A stretch of 64,000 nucleotides of DNA. It comes from Asterias rubens. Taxonomy: Eukaryota > Echinodermata > Asteroidea > Forcipulatida > Asteriidae. The stretch covers positions 32,792,673 to 32,856,672 of the forward strand of contig NC_047062.1 of the NCBI RefSeq assembly GCF_902459465.1, given 5' to 3'. Positions 55,395 to 64,000 of the stretch are shown here, piece by piece. The position numbers and the translations under genes are program-made. Positions within the stretch are counted from its first letter, which is position 1; the number at the start of each line of letters is the position of its first letter. A model generated the notes under the pieces. It did not search any database, was not told the DNA's origin, and saw nothing but the letters and a program-made list of their open reading frames with translations.

Positions 55395-57405
55395 TCTATA
55401 TTGAGATAGATGACTGCGTAGATAGCTAATTGTGAAACAGATGAAGCGAAACCAGTTCGTGTTTGATACTCTTTCCCATGTTAATATATTAATAATATTT
55501 GGCTCTATTTCTCAACTTAATTATCTACTGTATGATAGTCAGAAGGAGAAGATACAACAAGTCCGAGGCTATGTTGTTTATACTACAAAATACTAGAGAA
55601 ACAAAAGTAAAATTCAAAGACATAATCAGGTCATTCTGGTCCGAAAGACACGAGCAGTGGTTTAGTAAAATGTCATAATAATAGTGCTGTACACTGTAAT
55701 GGAAATATAAAGAATTCATTATTACATTTTGTACAAGAATGTTTGTTTTTTAAATACAATCACCAGCTCCATCTCCCAACAAGGCACTTGCCTAAATATA
55801 TAATATTTATAATCACACTGAATCACAAGGAATCATCATGAATAATAATAATAATCAAATATAATTCATTAATAAATTGCACATGCTTAATGTTAAATTA
55901 CGAATCGATATCATATTTAAATCAATTAATTTCATCATAATAAATACGTCTTATTATATTTACAAAAGCCGCATTCGTTTCTTAATGGCAATCGATCGCG
56001 GATCATCCATCACTTAAATTATTTAAGACTATCTGAAAGTTCAACTGCATTGATTAATAAAATTGCAACTGTTCACTGTAGTTATAAAATATGCAAACTT
56101 GTAGGGCAAATAAATTTCATTTACAAGTCCATTTCTGTTATTTATTTACAAATTTTCTTTTTTTTTAATGTTAACATTTATCTTTCTCTTTTCCATGATG
56201 TGCACTACAAAACCGAATGTCACATTTTTGGAGCAAAAATAGTCCTGGAAAAATGCAGTATGGAATATCAATGTAATATGAAGTCCGAATAGTCTGGAAC
56301 CTAAATGAAGTATGAAACCTAATTGGAAACTGGAATCTGAATCTAGTCTGGAACCTAATGTAATAAATGGAACCTGGGCTATACATTTAGGTACAGGGAT
56401 GCATATCCAGCAAAACTTTTCCCATTTTTTAAACTGGGTATGATTAAATCATTTAGCTAGAATATATTACTGGCACATTATGCAGTTAAAAATTCTATGT
56501 CTCCATGATTTCGTTGCAGTGAATCGTAAAGCCATGTACTTTCTGACCCTGGCCGGGTAACTTTCTAGTGCAACTATACCGTGCCTGCTGAGCAGAGGGA
56601 GTCAAGTTATCTGTACTCCTCCCATCTTGTACAAAAGCCCAATCCCCTCCCGAAATGATTATGGAATGTGGTCAGGAACCGGGAGCTCAAATAGAACGCA
56701 TACCAACTTCGGTCTCTGCCAAACCAGTGCCGTTTCAAAATCAGAGTTATAAATAAATTTACGTATTTTAAAATAGGTCTTGCGACCCACTTTTTCAGTT
56801 AGGTCGGATACAAAAAAAATGTATTTTCTCTGTAATCCAACCGAAACAGTGAGGCAACCATCAAAAAACAAACAAACAAACAAACAAACAAACAAAAAAA
56901 CAAATAAACAAACAAAAAGACTAACAAGTGAACGAACAAATACCCAAAACCCCAACAACAAACAACACCCAAAACTGTTAAACCTCCAAATCATTTTTAG
57001 CCATTCCTCTTGATTAAAGATGCAGTTTTCAGAGTGTTCTGTGCATAAACTGTGAAATAGTTATAGTTTTATCTATACAATTATTGATGACAGCCCAAAT
57101 GAAATGACTGAAGAACCAATGTGTTATAAATCCTCAACTTCTCGTTCCTTATTGCTTGATTTGTCATTAAAATCATTCTTCGATGTAGTTAAATGTTCCC
57201 TGATTACACCCATAGCACTTGGCAGTCTCCTTGATTCTCGTCTTTGTTGCATACTCTCGTACCTTCTCGTCTTTGTTGCATACTTATAAATTGGTTGTTC
57301 TCTTTGGCTCTCAAGAAAAATCTTGCCAAAACATGTATTTGCTTTTTAGTTTGTGCTTTTACCAAGTCATCAAGCTATAAAGTTTAATTCTGCACACATA
57401 ATGCG
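55395..57405. other. intergenic, no gene seen
   Basis: AT-rich. An (AAAC)n microsatellite at about 56866-56925 creates a long leucine/phenylalanine/cysteine ORF on the minus strand that is an artefact. Confidence 0.35.
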
Positions 57406-57409
57406 GGAC

Positions 57410-57777
57410 TCTTGGGACGTTAGGTGGCAGCAAACTTACCAGTGCCCAATTTCATATAGAGCTGCTAAGCACACCAATTTGCTAAGCATGAAATTTCTGT
57501 CTTGGGTAAAACAGGATTACCAACCAAATTTCCACATGATTTCCAGAATAAGCAAACAACAGCTGAAAACCAGTAACAAGCAATATGCAACAAATGGAAA
57601 TTTGGTTGGTAATCCTGTTTTTATCAAGGAAGAATTTCATGCTAAGCAAATTGTTGTGCTTAGCAGCTCTATGAAATTGGGCCCAGGTAAAATCCATTGT
57701 TCTTGGTAATGCACGCATGCTCAGAACTACGTAAATGGAAACTTACCTGGTAAGTCTGCTGCCACCTAGCGTTCCAA
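57410..57777. mobile_element. nested hairpin elements
   Basis: The outer arms are GACGTTAGGTGGCAGCAAAC with TTACCAG on the left (57417-57441) and CTGGTAAGTCTGCTGCCACC with TAGCGTTCC on the right (57749-57777). Inside, at 57443-57685, is a complete GGGCCCAATTTCATAGAG-family copy whose left end TGCCCAATTTCATATAGAGC opposes AGCTCTATGAAATTGGGCCC. The inner element therefore inserted into or next to the arm of the outer one. Confidence 0.75.
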
Positions 57778-58072
57778 AGTTTACCATTGACAGGAGAACC
57801 CCTGTGAATTTCACAAGCACTTTAAACCAGTTTTTTTTAATACACCAACCCGCCGTTTGTGATATAAAACGGCATTATGAATTATTGCATAATAACATCC
57901 ACACATCAGCGGCTACATCGAAACAATCCAACCACTCAGAGTCAGTATAGTTTACACAGTGAAGTATGGTTGAGAATTATACTTAGCGTATACGCTATAT
58001 TTTCACACACACTACATTAAATTGTGTCTATAAAAATGGTAAACATTAATAAGATTATACTTTTTTTTTAAA

Positions 58073-61000
58073 TTAAAATTGTGGCACATGTGTGTCTGGG
58101 CTTGGGGGCGACTCTATGTCTGAGAAAGACTCCCTTTGAATGTCAGGTTCCAGAAGTGCTAAGATGTTGGTGCTTTCTACTGGAGGGGGACCCGAGAGAT
58201 CGGGTGGAGACGTAGGGGTACCAGTACGTCGTGTCTCGCTAGAGCTCGAGTGTCTGGAACCACTTGAGCCACGTGACCCATTTGAGTTCCTTCTACTGTC
58301 TTTAGATTTCTTACGGTCACCGGACAGTCCGGAGGAACCGGAGGCAGTCATAGAGTTGGAACCAGATTCACTTTGTTGGCTGGTTCTTGAAGAACCATCA
58401 GCATGTTCGCGCACTTTGACTGTTATAGATGACTTTTGGGGAGACCCAGTCGCCACTTCGTTCATTGAACTGACACGAGAGCTGTTGGAGCTGGTCACAT
58501 GAGATGAATACGGAGACGAATCAGGCGAAAAGAACTTAATAATGTCTCCAATTTGCTCATCTAATCTGTTCATTTTCACGCTCAAACTTTCGATTTCATC
58601 TTTCAGTTCAATTTTGATTTCCATGAGACTTGTGAGGAGTTGCTGGTCCGTAGAAGAGGTACTCATTGAGCTCGTCCCTTCCTTACTGTCGTTCCGACCA
58701 ATCTCATCCAGTTTCTGATCACTCTTCAGTATACCACTGTCCGTAGACTCCGTCTTACGGAGCTGGTTAGGCTTCTTAAAGGCTCCCCACTTAGACACCG
58801 GCTTGTTGTTCATCTCAACGGGTGGTTTCTTCACTGGTTTCTCCTCATTGTTGATTGCTGGTTTGGCAGTTCTGTCCGGAGCTTTAATAGCATTGTTGTT
58901 TTCAGGCACTCTTCTTAACATGGGGCCTTTCATACGAGCCAGCACAGACATCGCTCCTATGTCATGATTCTCCCCCTTCTCTACATCGTTAGCCATTCCA
59001 GGAGTTCGCTTCTCGGGAACATCGCTGAGTTTACGGAATTTATTCAGCATTTTTCTTACGGGATGATCCGCCGGGATGGGTGGTTCGTTCTTTCGCTTCT
59101 CTGCCTCGGCCTGCTCTCGCTTTACATCAGCCACTTTCCGGAACACCAACTGGTGGGGGAGATGAAATTATGGAAATTGAATTTAGAAATGTAATCAGAT
59201 TCTTTGGATAACCTGAGGTGACAACTTGGTTGTGTTGAGCATTTTCTTGGATTTCATCTGAGTTTAGCTTCTGTATTCCCTAGAGTGGACTGATGTATTG
59301 TATTTTTTATTCAGATGTTTCATTTCGCCGGAAAACATGTAATAACTTACCACCCCAGCATTGTCAGTTACGTTTGTATTTTTATTTAAGTTGGAATGTG
59401 GTAATGGGTCGGAAGAATACAAGGTAGAGTTTCGCCATCTCATAATAAAATTGCTTTGGTTTTCGCTTACAATACAATTCAAACTAGTATGCGTATATTC
59501 GGGGCTATTTAAAAGAATTTCATTAGCAAGGGATAAGATGTTAAATTGTTAATTTCTACCGCATGGCTTTCCATAATTCATGGCTTATTATAAAATGGCA
59601 TTGATTATAGGAGTTCTAAGTGACAATTACGTGTCAATTACAAACACGGTACTACAAACCAATTGCCAAACTTCCTTTCTATTATCATAATTAGTTTCAA
59701 AATAAAGAGTGTTCTGGCAAATAAGGATGGCACGTAATCAATGTGCTTATAGAATATACATCTTGTGTGGTGTTTTAAAAGACACTGGACACCTTTGGTA
59801 ATTGTCAAAGACCAGTCTTCTCACTTGGTGTAACTACACTTAGCAGTTTCACTTTAACCTTTGTAAATACATTTCCTTCTGAAGCTTCTCATTATTTAGA
59901 ATTCCCCTATGGGGTCCTTTTATTTTCGACTTTTTGTTTTGTCCTTGGTCTCCATAAGGTATCCTCTAAAATGAGCCCTTGGACTCTCAGAAATTCTGTA
60001 AATGATTTGTGTGTGTGTGGGGGGGGGGGGTGAGGGGGCTATTTGTATAAATTCAGGCACTCTCTGCCCCATATATGGTATGATGGTATAAAGATAATGT
60101 GAAGATGATAGTAACTCACTCGGTGTCTGAGGTTGTATGTAAGGACCATGTTTCTAGCGAATGAATTGGCGAAGGCGTGGTAGAAATTCAACACATCAAG
60201 CAGATCGTCCCGTCTAATGCTGTGTAGATCACAGTACGTCAGTGCTTTTACATTTGCCGCTGCGTGGCCGATCGTGGTGTCCTTCCAAAAGATGTCGCCA
60301 TAAACATCACCAGCTCCTGGATATTATTGACACATTATCGATAGTTACAATATTTCATGTCATGACAAAATGCGGTTTAATTTCGTTCTAGTGGAAGGCC
60401 ATGCCGAACTTTGGCTGAGGCTGTCATATCTCAGACATCTGCCTGAAAACTGTAAGACGCACTGATCTAGCCACAGCCGGCCAACGGTTCGGACTCGGCC
60501 TGTGCCTTATAGAGCTGCTTAGCAGAAACTAGCATTGGCTGCTTAACAAACATAAGCATAATACCATCCACAGATTGTGTGACAGTACTTTGGCTGTTAA
60601 CCTTATTTTTGTAAAAATGGTTATTAGCAGTGGGCTTTTTTGTTAGTGATCACCATTTTGGCGGCCTGTCAATCTGACACAATAGGTGGTTAGAATGACG
60701 CAGAACCTCATATTAAAACCAGTTTCTGGTTCAGCCTAACCCAGACAGGGACAAGGCTGCTATAGGGACCCGGAATTCAGGATATTTCTGACACGGGAAT
60801 CTTTCTTCCATAAGAGCAATACCAAACTGAGCATTATCAATTAAAAATTCAAACATTGCAGCCCAAGGGGATGATTTGAGTTTAACAGATTACACAACAA
60901 AATTTTACAAAATAGAAACATTAAAAAGGGAAGTGTTTACAAAATTTTTTTTATACAATTGTTTACAATTGATGTTTATGTACTTACCTAAAATGGCTAC

Positions 61001-64000
61001 GACTTCATCATCCTGTATGATCTCCAACGATCCCGACACAACAAACCACAAAGAATTGACGCTCTCTCCAACATGGACCAAGAGATCACCAGGAGCACTA
61101 TGGCTCATTGTAAAGTTAATGGCTAAGGCTCGTAAGCAACCTTCACTGGCTAACCGGAAGCCCGCATGATCACTGAAGACCTTCCGGTTCAAATGGACAC
61201 ATACATCTGCTTTCATGTCCTTTGGGCAGTAACTCAGGACCTTTAACAGAAAATCAAATGTGTGGGTGTAGTTTGAATTTGTTAACAATGGGACAAAGCT
61301 GTGCATTGAGAGAGTTGTGGCACAGCGGGACCAATTTTCTTCGGTCACCATGGTTGAGGACGCCATTTTCGGTCCACAGCCCAATTGGCAGGCTAGTCTG
61401 GCATCCTGTATTCGCCAATGCGTAGGGACCATAAATTGCTTCTATAATCGCAAGTCAATACATGGCTCTGCAGACAAAATAACATTATATCGATGACGTC
61501 ACAGTGTTTTCATCATTTGGCAGATAAATACCAATGAAAACCTTTCTCTAGAAGCTCATTACAGCAGCTTTCGATAGTTTAAAGCACGTTGAGATATACA
61601 TTTCACTTTAAAGATGTTATGATTTATGCCATAACATTTGAACATGAGAAACGTTACTACAGAAACGCTTCTCAGATTGTGTATTCCTTTAGGATTACTC
61701 TTCCTGTTTATTCGCTCCGGATTTTCGGCGAACCTAAATATTATTACCTTTTGAGATAAAAGTATTGTATGCATTATACATTACATTAAAACACTCGAAC
61801 GGTTAACAACAAACAGAGGTATACTTTGCCTTTAAATGTTATGAAAGTGATGAATGTTCCCCTTACCTTTTCAGTATCAATGCCTTTGCTTATCGACCAT
61901 GACGATACCACATAATCCATGACTCTTTCCGATAGTCCCTTATCCACTTGGTGCAGTTTCATGAACTCCTTGACGTTGTTGAGCATGTCATGGTATCGGG
62001 CAGTGTTCTGGGTAAACTGTTGGAATATTGTGGTGACGTTACCGAAGATAGTAGCGTACAGTAGGGCTGGTGGTGCAAAAGAAAACATTTAGAATCTCTT
62101 TATATAATAACGATAACAATAGACCTTTATCATGGTGCAGCCATGATCTTGAATGTTCTCTCATTGCTATCAATGTAACCAAACCGAGGCTGGTAGAACA
62201 AAATAGTCTGGTCCCTAATTGCAAAATGATTATTAACATTCATTAATGTTATTTGATACGAGGATCATGACCAAGATGGAGGCAGCTTGATAAAGGTCTA
62301 TAGGGTTGTTAATTATTGTCTAGTGCACCTGGCTCACGCTCAGGTGTGGTCAGAGTGGGGGGTTCAGATCCAGTCTTGCAGTGACGTCAAAACTAGGATT
62401 TGTATGGGAGCTTTGAGGGGCTTATGATTTTCGGTCGGGGGGGGGCAAGGATTCTGAGCGGGACTCCTTCACCCCCCCCCCCCCCCCCCCCCCCACCACT
62501 TGTACACCTCTGGTATCGGAGCACTTTTGTCAACGAGCGAGTACAACCTAGTGCACTTATAAAGTAAGGGCAAAATGTCTTATGCAATATCATGTGTCGG
62601 TTCCTATCGATCCGTGTCGGTTCGTATCGGTCCATGTCGGTCCCTATATCGGTTCATATCGGCCCATACATCGGTTCGTATCGGTCCATTTCGGTTCATA
62701 TCGGTTCATATCGGTTCATATCGGTTCATATCGGTTCCAATCGGTCCATGTCGGTTCATATCGGTCCTTGTCGGTTCATATCGGCCCATCCATGACGGTT
62801 CATTTTGGTCCACGTAGGTGTTGGTTATACCTTGTGTAATTTCTATCAATCATTGACTGTCTTGAAGATGACCTACTTACATCCAACGACCATCATGAGG
62901 ATGGTGAAGAGTTTCTCTAATCCGGTGCTAGCCGAGATGTTTCCAAATCCCACACTGGTGAAGCTGCTCATCGTGTAATACAACGACGATATGTATAACA
63001 CATCCGTGTCAGGTCCACCCATTAAAGCTCCGTCCTCGTTATAGTAGTACGGCTCTTTCACCTCTCGAGACAGCTTCCGTAACCAGCCAAATGTCTTATT
63101 AGCTTCTGCGTCTGCAACTCCGATTGAATACCATATACATGCAAACCAATGGGCGATTAAGACGAACGTTAGCATGAGTAGGATAAGGAACGCCACACCG
63201 TATTCGATGTAGTGATCCAACTTGCGGACAACTCGACCTAGTCGTAACAGACGAACCACTTTCAGGGCGCTGAAGATACTGCTGAAATTCTGCTGTAGAA
63301 CATGAACAAGGGGGGAAACTGATTAAAGTTTTAAGAAATTCAATCATTTAGTGCGATGAGGTCAGAGTGTAGTATAAAACCATCACTCTTTTAAATAGAC
63401 ATTCTGGGTCAGAAATTACCCGGATTTTAGATCACAGGGAACTGAACCCCTTTCTGGGCTAGTATGACCTGGGTCCAATTTCTAAATTGGTTAACCGCAA
63501 CCAAAGTTTGCTTACCAGAGTAATGCTACCAGCTTAGCTGTCACGTCACATCTACCAATTGTGACTGGTATTCTAATAATAATAAAGCAAAACTTTCTGT
63601 TTCAGCAGCTTTATGAAATTGGGCCCTGGATTATGTGTCAAACGTACACATAACCCCAGTCAAAATTCAGGCCCCAATCCAGATCAATTCTGACCCGGGT
63701 AGGTTTTAGAGTGACGTGTAAGTTGCCGAATTTTGATAGGACCATTCCTTCTCCGAAGTGATTGGGATGGTGCTTATTATTTGTCTAGCACTTAATTTAT
63801 AAATGCAACAGGTCTGAAATGTTTTACGTTCAATTCAACACGTCAATAGCATTGTCTAAGATTTCAAGAAGTCATACGTACATCTTGTTGTTGAAACGCA
63901 TTGATGACGTCATACGGTAGGCACGATAGTAAGTCAATAATAAACCAGGATTTGAGATAGTTCATTCGAATGACCTTGGGGTCAGATACAACCTCACCCC
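58073..64000 (-). CDS. EAG-type voltage-gated potassium channel (KCNH1/KCNH5 class), 5' end off window
   Basis: The gene encodes the pore-forming subunit of a tetrameric plasma-membrane K+ channel. Exons in transcript order: 63882-64000 (partial), 62881-63292, 61867-62066, 60988-61240, 60120-60316, 58073-59149; all GT-AG with matching phases, 751 aa visible. Exon order follows the family. [20 protein letters not shown] (S2-S3) comes first, then [15 protein letters not shown] (end of S4) and S5. The pore TSVGFGN and S6 follow, then the C-linker with [15 protein letters not shown] and the cNBHD with [21 protein letters not shown] and [18 protein letters not shown] corresponds to the intrinsic-ligand region. 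The last exon is a 358-residue Ser-rich tail with a likely tetramerising coiled coil ([20 protein letters not shown]). GLSERVMDY and [14 protein letters not shown] point to EAG rather than ERG or ELK. The PAS domain and S1 lie beyond 64000. Confidence 0.93.
59772..59835. mobile_element. AAAGGCACTGGACACC-family end fragment
   Basis: AAAAGACACTGGACACCTTT followed by GGTAATTGTCAAAGACCAG and TCTCACTTGGTGTA. One end only; it lies in the last EAG intron. Confidence 0.6.
60500..60640. mobile_element. GGGCCCAATTTCATAGAG-family fragment
   Basis: TATAGAGCTGCTTAGCAGAA, ATAATACCATCCACAGATTG and TTTGGCTGTTAACC correspond to the left and middle parts of the family. The right end is lost. It lies in an EAG intron. 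Confidence 0.5.
62118..62302. mobile_element. MITE-like element, AATAGACCTTTATCA termini
   Basis: AATAGACCTTTATCATGGTG with CAGCCATGATCTTGAA on the left is opposed to ATGACCAAGATGGAGGCAGC with TTGATAAAGGTCTAT on the right. It is about 185 bp and in an EAG intron. The termini resemble those of 37353-37508. Confidence 0.65.
62472..62494. repeat. poly-C tract (23 bp)
   Basis: Uninterrupted cytosines on the plus strand within an EAG intron. The length may be inexact in the assembly. Confidence 0.9.
62588..62818. repeat. (ATCGGTTCAT)n-like 10-bp microsatellite
   Basis: The core ATCGGTTCATATCGGTTCAT recurs with variants TCGGTCCATG and ATCGGCCCAT. It generates repetitive Arg/Ser/His or Tyr/Ile/Gly ORFs in three plus frames, none real. 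It lies in the EAG intron about 65 bp downstream, in transcript sense, of the pore exon. Confidence 0.9.
63472..63628. mobile_element. GGGCCCAATTTCATAGAG-family element
   Basis: GGGTCCAATTTCTAAATTGG on the left and CAGCTTTATGAAATTGGGCC on the right, inverted. It lies in the EAG intron between the S2-S3 exon and the pore exon. Confidence 0.65.

Noticed and set aside
56659..56994. Membrane-like minus-strand ORF with Leu/Phe/Cys/Val repeats
   Set aside because: Caused by the (AAAC)n microsatellite; hydrophobicity is an artefact.
58140..58502. 120-codon plus-strand ORF
   Set aside because: Antisense shadow of the EAG C-terminal exon.
62575..62839. Three overlapping plus-strand ORFs rich in Ser, His, Arg
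   Set aside because: Products of the 10-bp microsatellite within an EAG intron.

Overview
The window is animal nuclear DNA: AT-rich, gene-poor, with spliced genes, GT-AG introns, dense interspersed repeats and no operons. Two repeat families remind me of echinoderm genomes: short inverted-repeat elements ending in AAAGGCACTGGACACC-like and GGGCCCAATTTCATAGAGC-like sequence. An echinoderm (sea star or sea cucumber) is my best guess. It rests on remembered repeat families and gene structure, not on a search.

Three protein-coding genes are clear. (1) 33721-35110 (+): a two-exon secreted or surface cyclase-family metal hydrolase of 290 aa. (2) 38305-51042 (+): an 11-coding-exon membrane-bound O-acyltransferase, best matched to Hedgehog acyltransferase (HHAT), 570 aa, with both catalytic residues present. 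(3) 58073-64000 (-): the 3' two thirds of an EAG-type voltage-gated potassium channel (KCNH1/KCNH5 class). It covers S2-S3, S4-S6 with the GFG pore, C-linker, cyclic-nucleotide-binding homology domain and C-terminal coiled coil; the 5' exons lie beyond the right edge. Every exon junction in genes 2 and 3 was checked for GT-AG and phase, and all agree.

The left half (1-33 kb) is mostly repeats. 1-2750 is a degenerate tandem array; 3.7-5.3 kb holds two minisatellites; 8.5-10.8 kb is a decayed Penelope-like retroelement. 10.98-20.6 kb contains seven same-orientation copies of a roughly 100-nt exon-like module and two copies of a second one. All lie on the minus strand, and most keep splice-site-like edges. 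14.9-15.9 kb and 32.8-33.3 kb are broken non-LTR reverse transcriptases. 27.45-28.28 kb is an inverted-repeat structure built from 32-bp tandem units. 28.4-31.9 kb is rich in hairpin elements, two of them with exact target-site duplications.

The right half is the HHAT and EAG genes with repeat-filled introns. These hold a perfect 11 x 38-bp minisatellite, a 51-bp array, a three-copy array of roughly 600 bp, Penelope termini, tRNA-like SINE pieces and nested hairpin elements. The three genes have no evident shared pathway: HHAT lipidates Hedgehog ligands in the ER, EAG is a plasma-membrane K+ channel, and the cyclase-family protein is probably extracellular.

The most unusual items are the exon-like module array, a 36-nt HHAT microexon that carries the catalytic aspartate, hammerhead-ribozyme-like motifs in the Penelope termini, and minisatellites that seem to have grown out of neighbouring repeats.
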